A stretch of DNA of 64,000 bases from Candidatus Eubacterium faecigallinarum (GCA_019115455.1 DXDN01000006.1:1-64000), one strand, 5' to 3'; positions 1 to 6,457 are shown, counted from the stretch's first letter. Numbers and translations: made by a program. The notes: generated by a model not told the origin, from the sequence alone.

Positions 1-330
1 ATTAATATTATACCGCTGGTAATAGGCATTTCCGTGGGAATTCGAGCCGCATATCTGTTTATAAATTATTCGTCAAAAGGCGTCGGTTACGCACTGATTA
101 TGCTAGTGCCGTACACAGCGCTGTTTTTGACCGTAATTTCATTTGCGGTTAACGAAAGTGCTGCGCTTTCAAAAAAGCTTATTATGCTTACAAAAAATAA
201 GAGCAGTGTATCAGAATTTTCATTAATGCCGCACATAAAAAAATATATAATTCTTGCTGTGGGTGTTGCGCTTACCGCAATTACAGATGCGGGTCTGACA
301 TGCCTTTTGTTCAGCGTTGTCACCATTTAG
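1..330 (+). CDS. C-terminal part of a multi-pass membrane protein (possibly SpoIIM-like)
   Basis: The reading frame is open from the first base of the window to a TAG at 328-330, so the 5' part of the gene lies outside. The visible 109 residues hold about three hydrophobic stretches (residues 1-20, 30-52 and 82-107 of the fragment) joined by a basic, polar linker. There is no catalytic motif. SpoIIM-type sporulation membrane proteins are often next to xerD in Firmicutes, and the convergent neighbour here is a XerC/D-type recombinase, so a SpoIIM-like identity is an inference from context. Its stop overlaps the end of the recombinase gene by 11 bases on opposite strands. The coding call is fairly sure; the function is not. 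Confidence 0.5.
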   Translation: MNIIPLVIGISVGIRAAYLFINYSSKGVGYALIMLVPYTALFLTVISFAVNESAALSKKLIMLTKNKSSVSEFSLMPHIKKYIILAVGVALTAITDAGLTCLLFSVVTI

Positions 331-1294
331 GTTTTTCGTTTGAAAGGGGATTCGACTGAATGGCTTTTCGTGCCGCGTCGTCACTAATATGAGTGTATAT
401 TTCAGTCGTTCCAAGATTTTCGTGTCCCAGTATTTCTTTTAGTAAGAGCAAATCCACATTGCCATGCTGGTACATAAGTGTTGCGGCAGTATGGCGAAGC
501 TTGTGAACAGAAAGATTCCTGTCGCCAAGTCCGGCTTTATCAAGATATGTATATACCAAATGCTGTACCGTCTTAGGGCTTATGCGCTGATTCCTTGAGC
601 TGAGAAACAGCGCTCTGTCTTTAACTTTATCATTAGGACGGACTTTCATATAGCTGACTATTGCATCAACACATGCCTTGTTTAGATAAATAGTTCTTTC
701 CTTATTTCCTTTTCCGGTAATAACAAGTGATCCGTCGTCCTTAATGTCGTTATAATTTATTGATACAAGCTCACTAAGACGCATTCCGCAGTTTAAAAAC
801 AGCGTTATAATGGCATAATCACGCTCTTTATACTTACCGTCTATTACAGATAGTAATTTTTCTGCCTCTTCAAGAGTAAGATATTTCGGGAGCGATTTCT
901 TTGTTTTAGGAGTATCAAGCGCTTTCATGGGATTTTTCTCAATCAGTCCGAGATTTTCGGATAAATAGCTGTAAAAACGTCTTATAGAAATAACCCTGCG
1001 AGCCCTCGTTGACTCATTGTTTTTCCTGATATCTTTGCAGTAAATCAAAAAACGGTACGCATCAGTAAGATTTACACTCTGTATAAACTTTAAATCAATA
1101 GGGGACAAATCAATTTTTTCGTCGGGTGTGTCTTTTTCACATAAACCTTTTTCACGTGCAAGATATCTAAAGAAAGTTCTAAGATCAGAAGCATACTCAA
1201 TTACTGATAGTTGGCTGTGACCTTTGATTGCTTCAATATATATAAGATACTGCTGTACAAGCTGCGGCAGGTATTGAAATTCTTCCTTACGCAA
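320..1294 (-). CDS. Site-specific tyrosine recombinase, XerC/XerD family
   Basis: Tyrosine recombinase with an N-terminal SAM-like core-binding domain (about residues 10-120) and a C-terminal catalytic domain. The full catalytic set is visible, numbered from a GTG at 1303: R175 in NCGMRLSEL, K198, H267 and R270 in HKLRHTA, H294 in ILGHEN and the nucleophile Y303 in EIYTH. Family members resolve chromosome dimers at dif or act as general Xer-type recombinases. I prefer the TTG at 1294 (324 residues) because AAGGAG lies eight bases upstream; the GTG at 1303 overlaps that ribosome binding site. XerC and XerD cannot be told apart from sequence alone. It is the nearest full-length recombinase to the element at 1540-4295 and could act on its ends. 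Confidence 0.92.
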   Translation of the reverse strand: MRKEEFQYLPQLVQQYLIYIEAIKGHSQLSVIEYASDLRTFFRYLAREKGLCEKDTPDEKIDLSPIDLKFIQSVNLTDAYRFLIYCKDIRKNNESTRARRVISIRRFYSYLSENLGLIEKNPMKALDTPKTKKSLPKYLTLEEAEKLLSVIDGKYKERDYAIITLFLNCGMRLSELVSINYNDIKDDGSLVITGKGNKERTIYLNKACVDAIVSYMKVRPNDKVKDRALFLSSRNQRISPKTVQHLVYTYLDKAGLGDRNLSVHKLRHTAATLMYQHGNVDLLLLKEILGHENLGTTEIYTHISDDAARKAIQSNPLSNEKPKW

Positions 1295-1303
1295 AATTAT
1301 CAC

Positions 1304-1539
1304 TCCTTATTTTGATAACATTTTTGCTGTGTTAAATACAAGTCTTTGATAATTATAACAGAATAGATAAACAAGATAGATGTTAAAAGCTGCTTAACTG
1401 TATCCAATTACAACATAAACATAACAAACATAAATAATATATCATATATCATACTGTTTACAATTAATTATTATAATAGCATTTAGAAATATTAAAGAAA
1501 CTTAGTGATTTAATTGCTTTTCTTTTTTTACTCCCCTAT
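1304..1539. other. AT-rich intergenic spacer
   Basis: This stretch lies between the recombinase start and the left end of the mobile element. It is strongly AT-rich, with short ATATATCAT-type near-repeats around 1436-1452. I see no open frame with a ribosome binding site, no clear terminator and no promoter with correct spacing. With the element removed, it would join the sequence upstream of the radA terminator. Confidence 0.6.
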
Positions 1540-1569
1540 ATTAAACAAAACATTTATTTTGTATAATTG
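1540..1569 (+). repeat. Left attachment-like site (attL)
   Basis: Contains the 19-base direct repeat CATTTATTTTGTATAATTG at 1551-1569. The site has an 11-6-11 plan: arm ATTAAACAAAA (1540-1550), centre CATTTA (1551-1556), arm TTTTGTATAAT (1557-1567). The two arms are inverted copies with 10 of 11 positions matching. This is the layout of a tyrosine recombinase core site, and the right arm resembles the XerD half of Firmicute dif sites at about 8 of 11 positions. Confidence 0.72.
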
Positions 1570-1613
1570 CTAAAGCAATTAGTTAGGCTTTGCCCCTCAC
1601 GACTGCAAAGCCT
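1565..1613. repeat. Two small inverted repeats inside the left end
   Basis: AATTGC/GCAATT (1565-1570 and 1575-1580, loop TAAA) is followed by AGGCTTTGC/GCAAAGCCT (1585-1593 and 1605-1613, loop of 11). Both lie just inside the left attachment-like site, where recombinase arm sites or a replication structure could sit. No function is shown by the sequence. Confidence 0.5.
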
Positions 1614-1668
1614 TACAAAATAAATTTTTTGTACAAAGCGTTTTACTACTCCTTTTCCAAAAAAATTA

Positions 1669-1698
1669 TTGACAAACAAGAACCCCACATGATATTAT
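1669..1698 (+). promoter_or_regulatory. Sigma-A-type promoter of the putative small RNA
   Basis: TTGACA at 1669-1674 and TATTAT at 1693-1698 with an 18-base spacer. The start point would be near 1705. No start codon with a ribosome binding site follows before the terminator at 1781-1812, so the product would be a short RNA. Confidence 0.55.
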
Positions 1699-1704
1699 AA
1701 AAGC

Positions 1705-1814
1705 ACAGGCGAAGCGATTAGCTTCAAACAATAGCCCATATGCCCGTGTAGATCTCTTCGAACGTCTACGGCTATTGTATCAAAAAAGCCCTTGATCAGT
1801 CAAGGGCTTTTTTT
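1705..1814 (+). ncRNA. Putative structured small RNA of the mobile element
   Basis: A segment of about 110 nt with its own promoter and an intrinsic terminator. Three structures can be drawn: GAAGC/GCTTC (1711-1715, 1721-1725); a long stem ACAATAGCC/GGCTATTGT (1728-1736, 1770-1778) continued by GTAGA/TCTAC (1748-1752, 1765-1769) with an 11-base bulge on one side; and the terminator hairpin. No open frame of note is inside. It ends at the stop codon of the convergent recombinase frame. I do not recognise it as a known family. It could be a replication-control or regulatory RNA, or the structure could act as DNA. Confidence 0.5.
1779..1812. terminator. Bidirectional intrinsic terminator
   Basis: AAAAAAGCCCTTGA, loop TCAG, then TCAAGGGCTTTTTTT. 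It has a T run in both directions, so it can end the small RNA (+) and the rep/recombinase transcript (-). The GCCCTTGA/TCAAGGGC module recurs in two other hairpins of the element. Confidence 0.85.
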
Positions 1815-2334
1815 ATTTGTACTTTTCCGTCAGCTCATCAGACAGCGCATAAATTATAGTAGTTGTGATATTATCGTGATTCATAGCGGCGCCAATCTCT
1901 TCGAGAGTGCGGCCGCTGTTTTTCAAATAGACCGCATAATTTTTTCTCAGACTGTGAGGGCTCAAATTGATTTTAATATTAAACCGCTTTGCCACTCGTT
2001 TTAAATCAGCAAAAACGGCTTGCCGTGTTCTGTGCTTTCTGTAGTCGTCACGCCCTTCAAATACGTATATGCGCCCAGCTTGTTCGAGTAAGCCGTCAAT
2101 CAGATGAAGCGGTAGCACCCGAGTGCTCCGCTTCCCTGTTTTTGACTCTGTAATTGTTAGGCTGTGCCGTTTTTTCATTCGGCACTTTTTCAGCTCGTCG
2201 GTCTTTAATGATAATATATCATCAATGCGCCACCCTGTTTCAAGTGCCAGCTTGCAAGCTAAAGAGTTCGCAGGCTGTAAAGCCCACAGTAAGGCGCTTA
2301 TTGTATCTGTTTTTACGTAGTCACTCCGAATTTT
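1813..2334 (-). CDS. Tyrosine recombinase catalytic domain, no own start codon (rep-linked frame)
   Basis: The frame is open for 173 sense codons from an in-frame TAA at 2335-2337 to the stop at 1813. It encodes a whole tyrosine recombinase catalytic domain: box I arginine in LETGWRIDD, HSLRK (H..R motif), NHDN in place of the usual GH, and the tyrosine in TTTIIYAL. The N-terminal DNA-binding domain is missing. The first ATG in frame (2178) lies downstream of the box I arginine, and no ATG, GTG or TTG occurs before it, so a protein started there (121 residues) would lack a catalytic residue. The frame begins inside the 3' end of rep, offset +1, beside a run of six A (2331-2336 on the + strand as T). 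Loss of one A would fuse it to Rep. It may be a slippage-made fusion, a remnant, or a sequencing error. Confidence 0.6.
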   Translation of the reverse strand, partial: KIRSDYVKTDTISALLWALQPANSLACKLALETGWRIDDILSLKTDELKKCRMKKRHSLTITESKTGKRSTRVLPLHLIDGLLEQAGRIYVFEGRDDYRKHRTRQAVFADLKRVAKRFNIKINLSPHSLRKNYAVYLKNSGRTLEEIGAAMNHDNITTTIIYALSDELTEKYK

Positions 2335-3238
2335 TTACACCTCTTTCTTTATACCTGTGTTCTCGATAATCCCATACGTAGTCGTACATTTGTTTGATTA
2401 TTTCCGCCCTTTCGTTCTGCTCCTTTATTTCTGCCAGCTCAGTTTTAATTACTCCGTAGCTCTGCTGAAATCTCGTTCCCTTGAGCGTGTATGCCAATGT
2501 GTAAAGCACATAGGCATTTTGAACCGTTGTGCCTTTGGTAAAGTCCAACGGCTTCAAGCAGTATTTGCTGACCTCAGCAAATCCGATATTATCGTCCCCT
2601 TTAATTGTGGATATAGATATCTGCAAAGGCTCTTTGCTTTTATATGCCTTGCTCCAAAGTTCTCGCAGTCGGTCATATTTTATGTACTGCCTGTTGTTTG
2701 TAAAATAGCTTTTTTTAACAGCAACAAGACAATGAAAATGAGGGTGAAAGCTGAAGCTGTCATAATTATACGATAGTTCCAAGCAACGCAATATGCCTTT
2801 AAATGCTCTTTTGATTTCCTTGTTTTTGATGAACAAGCCGAACGCCTTGTTCATATTCTTTATTGTTTTAACAAGTTCCGCACCGCCTTTACAGTTCGGC
2901 ACAGTCAAAACCAAATGCAAAAAGCGGTAACCCTGAGCACTCAGCCGCTCGGAAAGCTTCAAGCAATTTGAAAATTGCTTTTCGCTTTTCCTCCACTGGC
3001 ACATCATACAAAAACGCTTGCGGCAAAAGTGCGCTTCATGCACTCTTATTTGTTCATCCTCTGTAATTCCAAAAGTCACAAATTCGCCGCACTCAGCGCA
3101 AGCCGCTCTGTCCTTGTCAGTAAACATATCATTGTAATTCATAAGGTCATAAACCTTGTATGAAAGTTCTTGGAATTTCTCAAACTTTTCAATATACTTT
3201 TTCTTAAGTAATAATTCCGTAAAATCCACGTTGTTCAC
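2321..3238 (-). CDS. rep: Rolling-circle replication initiator, Rep_1 family (pC194/pUB110 type)
   Basis: A 305-residue initiator that nicks the plus-strand origin and starts rolling-circle replication. Visible motifs: a Cys-rich metal-binding part (C47, C50, then C72, C77 and C80 in FCRKRFCMMCQWRKS), the FLHLVLTVPN strand (106-115), the HUH metal-binding motif HPHFH at 165-169, and the active-site tyrosine Y226 in AEVSKYCLKP. These are the standard Rep_1 motifs of pC194/pUB110-like plasmids. The start is a GTG at 3238 without a good ribosome binding site. A nick-site-like sequence lies 40-60 bases upstream on the same strand. The 3' end overlaps the recombinase-domain frame by 14 bases. Length and motifs look intact, so it may still be active. 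Confidence 0.92.
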   Translation of the reverse strand: MNNVDFTELLLKKKYIEKFEKFQELSYKVYDLMNYNDMFTDKDRAACAECGEFVTFGITEDEQIRVHEAHFCRKRFCMMCQWRKSEKQFSNCLKLSERLSAQGYRFLHLVLTVPNCKGGAELVKTIKNMNKAFGLFIKNKEIKRAFKGILRCLELSYNYDSFSFHPHFHCLVAVKKSYFTNNRQYIKYDRLRELWSKAYKSKEPLQISISTIKGDDNIGFAEVSKYCLKPLDFTKGTTVQNAYVLYTLAYTLKGTRFQQSYGVIKTELAEIKEQNERAEIIKQMYDYVWDYREHRYKERGVKNSE

Positions 3239-3277
3239 GTGTAAAACGCCAGTTTTTTAATAGCTTGAGATGTTTCT

Positions 3278-3296
3278 ATATTATCAAGATAAGAAT
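3278..3296 (-). promoter_or_regulatory. Double-strand-origin nick-site-like sequence
   Basis: On the minus strand this reads ATTCTTATCTTGATAATAT. From memory, the origin nick region of pC194 and pUB110 contains CTTATCTTGATA, cleaved after TCTTG. The bases that follow here, ATATAGAAA, also resemble pUB110. It lies upstream of rep on the rep strand, as in those plasmids. Seen: the match. Inferred: that Rep nicks here. Confidence 0.7.
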
Positions 3297-3519
3297 CAAA
3301 AGGCAATGCCTTTTGAAGCTCGCCGCCCCCCGCCCTTGTCCGCTTGGGGCTGGCTCGCTTTCTCGCTCGGCACTCGGGCACTTAAACGCGCCCGTGTTGC
3401 CTCGCTCAGAGCTTGCCGCATTCGTCGACGGAGCTCCGAAGCGGCTTCGCTCAATTTAAAACGCAGCATTACTAAAAAACAAACGCGGTCGGCAAAACAT
3501 TTGTTAACAAGGTATCTCA

Positions 3520-3570
3520 CAAAAAGGGCAATAGCCACTTTGTTCTTGGCATACGGCCTTGCCCTTTTTG
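3520..3570. repeat. 12-base perfect inverted repeat
   Basis: CAAAAAGGGCAA (3520-3531) and TTGCCCTTTTTG (3559-3570), with an inner GCCA/TGGC pair. The left side continues as CAATAGCC, the same string as in the small RNA stem at 1729-1736. It is terminator-like but its T run is short, so a single-strand-origin hairpin is an equal possibility. Confidence 0.6.
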
Positions 3571-3708
3571 CTTCGGTCAATTGTGGTGTGCTCGGCTCTC
3601 TGCCGCTTCCCAACGCTTCGCTTGGTCGCTTACGTTCGCCTGCGCGCACCCAGCCGCCTCCGCAGAAAACAGAAAGCCGCGAAGCACAGCCCTCGCCAAA
3701 AGTAAAGC

Positions 3709-3747
3709 AAGGGCTCCGCAAGCAGGCTCTTCGAGCCTGCCCTTGAC
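3709..3747. repeat. AAGGGC...GCCCTTGAC hairpin, copy 1
   Basis: The inner stem is CAGGCTC/GAGCCTG with loop TTC (3723-3739) and the outer arms are CAAGGGC/GCCCTTG (3708-3714, 3739-3745). It shares GCAAGCAGGC and GCCTGCCCTTGAC with copy 2 at 4195-4233. Confidence 0.65.
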
Positions 3748-3868
3748 TTTTGGCTTCGGTCTGTGCACTGCTTCTGTGCCGCCCTTTGCCACTGTTTAGT
3801 TAGTCGGCGGCACAAATGGCGTTACTGCTCCCCGAGCGTTCGAGAACGGGAAAGACGCCGCCGACATA

Positions 3869-3907
3869 GCCGGGGATAAATCCCCGGCATAACGGCACAG
3901 TGTGCCG
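3869..3907. repeat. Two adjacent perfect hairpins
   Basis: GCCGGGGA/TCCCCGGC with loop TAAA (3869-3888), then CGGCACA/TGTGCCG around a single G (3893-3907). They are very stable and lie in non-coding DNA of the element. Confidence 0.65.
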
Positions 3908-4104
3908 CATGGATTGTCGGCGCTTCGGTCGCTTCGCTCCGCGCTTTCCCTTTTCCGACCGCATGGCTTGCGCCATTTGCTTGGCGGCTTTGCCGCTGAG
4001 CGCCTTGCGGCGCTCGTTTTAGCCGCAACGTAAAGTATTAAGTTGACAATATAGAAAAAGTCAAATATTTCCGCTCTGAGCGCTCCTGCGCTCCACTCTC
4101 CCCC

Positions 4105-4129
4105 CCCCCCTCGCTCGAAGCGAGGGGGG
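4105..4129. repeat. 11-bp C-rich hairpin with three-base loop
   Basis: CCCCCCTCGCT, loop CGA, AGCGAGGGGGG: an 11-bp perfect stem. It overlaps the run of 11 C at 4100-4110. It is a strong candidate for a replication-related secondary structure. Confidence 0.65.
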
Positions 4130-4194
4130 CACAGGCTCAGCGATTAAGCGGCGGCGGTGCCGCTCCTTTTAATGCTGAACATCAAGCGGACATT

Positions 4195-4233
4195 GTCAAG
4201 GGCTGAGCAAGCAGGCCCAGGCCTGCCCTTGAC
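4195..4233. repeat. GTCAAGGGC...GCCCTTGAC hairpin, copy 2
   Basis: Outer arms GTCAAGGGC (4195-4203) and GCCCTTGAC (4225-4233), inner GCAGGC/GCCTGC (4211-4216, 4221-4226). It is the second copy of the module seen at 3709-3747, and its arms match the terminator at 1785-1807. Confidence 0.65.
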
Positions 4234-4265
4234 AATTAAATAAAGCGATTGCAACCGCAACCGCT

Positions 4266-4297
4266 TTAAACAAAAAATCATTTATTTTGTATAATTG
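4266..4297 (+). repeat. Right attachment-like site (attR)
   Basis: Perfect copy of the 19-base repeat (4279-4297). It is preceded by TTAAACAAAA (4266-4275), which also precedes the left copy but is separated here by three extra bases (AAT). Crossover bases CATTTA and the right arm are identical to attL. The left arm differs, as expected for a product of recombination between two non-identical partner sites. Confidence 0.72.
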
Positions 4298-4322
4298 TAT
4301 TACAAAAAATCCCTATTGTCAA

Positions 4323-4366
4323 GAAATAAAAAAATAACGGATACCCTGCTGATTTAGGATATCCGT
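4323..4366 (-). terminator. Terminator of the cwlD-radA operon
   Basis: Inverted arms ACGGATACC (4337-4345) and GGATATCCGT (4357-4366). Read leftwards, the hairpin is followed by a T-rich run (A-rich at 4323-4335 on +). It starts six bases after the radA stop codon. Confidence 0.75.
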
Positions 4367-4371
4367 ATTTT

Positions 4372-5733
4372 TTATTCTTCAGTCAAAGCGCTGAAAGCAT
4401 CGCGTATATTTCTCACCGGAACTATATCCAAGCTGGTTTTCAGTTCCTTGGGCAGCGGTTTGTAATTATGAAATGGAATAATACATTTTTCAAAACCGAG
4501 CCTATATGCTTCGTTTATTCGCTGTTCGCAGTTATTTACTGCTCTTATCTCTCCGCCGAGTCCTACTTCACCAAATGCAAGAACTTTGTCCCCCACCGGT
4601 TTATCTTTCAGTGACGACACAAGCGCCATTGCCACCGTAAGATCTGCCGCCGGTTCGTCAAGCTTCAGTCCGCCGATGACATTAACGTAAGCATCCATAT
4701 TACTGAAAATAAATCCGGCTCTTTTTTCAAGCACAGCAAGAAGCATGCTCATTCTGTTATAGTCAAAGCCTGTGCTCATACGTCTTGGCGTTCCGAAGCC
4801 TGTGGCGCATACAAGTCCCTGAACCTCAGCAAGAAGCGGTCTTGTACCCTCCATAACGCAGGCCACGCAGGTTCCTGACGTATTTGCAGGTCTGCCGGAA
4901 ATCATCATTAAAGACGGATTCAGCACCTCTTTAAGCCCGTCGGATGTCATTTCAAATACGCCTATCTCGTTAGTTGAGCCAAATCTGTTTTTTACTCCGC
5001 GTAATATTCTGTATGAGTAATTTTTCTCACCCTCAAAGTACAGCACCGTATCAACTATATGCTCAAGAACCTTAGGTCCCGCTATTGCGCCGTCCTTGTT
5101 AACATGACCGACTATGATTATTGGAATTCCGAGACCCTTTGCCGTATGCATATAAATATTTGTACATTCTCTGACCTGTGTTACTGAGCCTGCAGATGAC
5201 GCCACCTCGTCGTAGACCATTGTTTGAATTGAATCAACAATTACAAGATCAGGCTTTTCTGTTTTTATCGTTTCGATAATTATTGAAACATTTGTTTGGG
5301 TGAGGATATAAAGATTATCAGTTGTTACACCGAGCCTGTTGGCACGCATTTTTATCTGATTTGCCGATTCCTCGCCGCTGACATACAATATTTTACGTTT
5401 TTCACCAAGATGCTGACAGATCTGAAGAAGAATTGTTGATTTACCGATACCCGGGTCGCCGCTCAGAAGCACAAGACTGCCAATAACGATACCGCCGCCC
5501 AGAACTCGGTCAAATTCATTGTTTCCTGTAGAAATTCTTCTTTCTACGTCCTCAGTGATATCGTCAAGAGCCATAACGTGACCCGGCGACGTAATAACCT
5601 TTGCTGAATTTGCCGTTTCTGAAATTTTTTCGTCCATAGTGTTCCACTGATTACAGCCCGGGCATTTGCCGTACCATTTAGGTGACTCATAGCCGCATTC
5701 GCTGCAAACATACACTGATTTTATTTTTGCCAT
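4372..5733 (-). CDS. radA: DNA repair protein RadA (Sms)
   Basis: RecA-like ATPase that drives branch migration of recombination intermediates. It has 453 residues, the usual length. The N-terminal zinc finger is visible (C10, C13, C24, C27), followed by the Walker A motif GDPGIGKST (92-100), the RadA-specific KNRFGSTNE motif (about 247-255) and a C-terminal Lon-protease-like domain that is probably structural. The start ATG at 5733 directly abuts the stop of the upstream amidase gene, so the two are one operon. It is the first host gene right of the integrated element, and its terminator separates the two. Confidence 0.97.
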   Translation of the reverse strand: MAKIKSVYVCSECGYESPKWYGKCPGCNQWNTMDEKISETANSAKVITSPGHVMALDDITEDVERRISTGNNEFDRVLGGGIVIGSLVLLSGDPGIGKSTILLQICQHLGEKRKILYVSGEESANQIKMRANRLGVTTDNLYILTQTNVSIIIETIKTEKPDLVIVDSIQTMVYDEVASSAGSVTQVRECTNIYMHTAKGLGIPIIIVGHVNKDGAIAGPKVLEHIVDTVLYFEGEKNYSYRILRGVKNRFGSTNEIGVFEMTSDGLKEVLNPSLMMISGRPANTSGTCVACVMEGTRPLLAEVQGLVCATGFGTPRRMSTGFDYNRMSMLLAVLEKRAGFIFSNMDAYVNVIGGLKLDEPAADLTVAMALVSSLKDKPVGDKVLAFGEVGLGGEIRAVNNCEQRINEAYRLGFEKCIIPFHNYKPLPKELKTSLDIVPVRNIRDAFSALTEE

Positions 5734-6429
5734 TTATAACTCCTCTGTCAGAAATTCAGAAAATCCAAGCATTATTGAATACGCAAGCTGCATTTGATAA
5801 ACATTCTCCTGCAATTTTTTGTTTTCTTCATTATTGCTCATAAACCCACATTCCACCATAACGGACGGCACCTGTGATTTATAAAGAAGATAATAACTGT
5901 TATCAGACCTTTTGTTGAGCCTGGTATTTTCCTGTTGTATATTTAGCTTATCTATTTTTAAAATATTGTCGGCAAGTATTTTGCTTAAATCATCGTTTGG
6001 CGAATACCACACCTGCATCCCCCACTCTTTTTCATCGTCAAAATGATTTTGATGTATGGAGATAAGCACACTGTTTTCGATACTGTTTATGTAATCCATG
6101 CGATTATAAAGGTCAGATCTGGTTTTATCGTCGTTTTCACCGTAGACGAGATAATCCCCGTCTCTTGTAAGAAAAGCACTTATTCCGCTTACCATGGCAA
6201 AATCATAGAGAATCAGGGCGATGCTGAGATTAATATCCTTTTCTTTTGCGCCGTCTGTACCGATTGTTCCGGCGTCTATCCCTCCGTGACCGGGGTCAAT
6301 GACCAGATTTACACGGCTGTTGTCCGCCGTCATGCTTATCAGCGAGGTTTTACGCATAATATAGTTTATAGAGAAGCATGAGGCAAAAGTAAAACAAAAA
6401 ACAAGGATAATAACAAATGCTTTTTTCAA
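5734..6429 (-). CDS. cwlD: N-acetylmuramoyl-L-alanine amidase, CwlD-like
   Basis: Amidase_3 family zinc hydrolase, 231 residues. One N-terminal hydrophobic segment (about residues 3-25) serves as signal or anchor. Catalytic features: VIDPGHGGIDAG (zinc His), the Glu in KEKDINL, SIHQNHFD (second zinc His region) and VMVECGF (catalytic Glu). This size and layout match CwlD, which removes stem peptides to form muramic lactam in spore cortex; the sporulation genes elsewhere in the window fit. A TTG at 6429 is preferred because GGTGA lies just upstream; a GTG at 6438 overlaps it. A general wall amidase cannot be excluded. Confidence 0.85.
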   Translation of the reverse strand: MKKAFVIILVFCFTFASCFSINYIMRKTSLISMTADNSRVNLVIDPGHGGIDAGTIGTDGAKEKDINLSIALILYDFAMVSGISAFLTRDGDYLVYGENDDKTRSDLYNRMDYINSIENSVLISIHQNHFDDEKEWGMQVWYSPNDDLSKILADNILKIDKLNIQQENTRLNKRSDNSYYLLYKSQVPSVMVECGFMSNNEENKKLQENVYQMQLAYSIMLGFSEFLTEEL

Positions 6430-6457
6430 AATTATCACCGTTAATATCTATGTTTTG

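Larger units (their letters stand above)
3297..4278. other. GC-rich, hairpin-rich non-coding block of the element
   Basis: About 980 bases with no convincing gene. The composition is far richer in G+C than the host DNA around it. GCTTCG or its complement CGAAGC occurs at least nine times (3437, 3444, 3570, 3615, 3680, 3753, 3932, 3941, 4116). Many perfect inverted repeats are present and listed separately. A run of 11 C lies at 4100-4110. Open frames of 70-160 codons exist on both strands, but all are Arg/Ala/Pro/Ser-rich, mutually overlapping and without ribosome binding sites. A single-strand origin or packaging/structural role is possible; no protein role is supported. Confidence 0.7.
1540..4295. 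mobile_element. Integrated rolling-circle replicon with recombinase domain
   Basis: A 2.75 kb segment bounded by a perfect 19-base direct repeat (1551-1569 and 4279-4297). It holds a Rep_1-family rolling-circle initiator gene, a nick-site-like sequence upstream of it, a tyrosine recombinase catalytic domain frame, a probable small RNA and about 980 bases of GC-rich, hairpin-rich non-coding DNA. No host housekeeping gene is inside, and the base composition of the 3300-4160 part is unlike everything else in the window. The simplest reading is a small rolling-circle plasmid that integrated by site-specific recombination. It carries no visible mobilisation (relaxase), resistance or toxin gene. 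Seen: repeats, genes and composition. Inferred: that it integrates and excises. Confidence 0.8.

Noticed and set aside
1540-1567. Attachment-like site as the chromosomal dif
   Set aside because: The left arm does not match the XerC half of Firmicute dif sites; only the right arm is similar.
3296-3721. Leftward frame of 141 codons in the GC-rich block
   Set aside because: It mirrors the opposite-strand frame; its openness follows from the lack of AT-rich stop codons, not from selection.
3270-3746. Rightward frame of 158 codons in the GC-rich block
   Set aside because: Arg/Ala/Ser/Pro-rich, no family resemblance, no ribosome binding site, and other frames on both strands are equally open over the same DNA.
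1541-4297. Element as a classical insertion sequence
   Set aside because: There is no transposase and no terminal inverted repeats; the ends are direct repeats and the main gene is a plasmid-type Rep.
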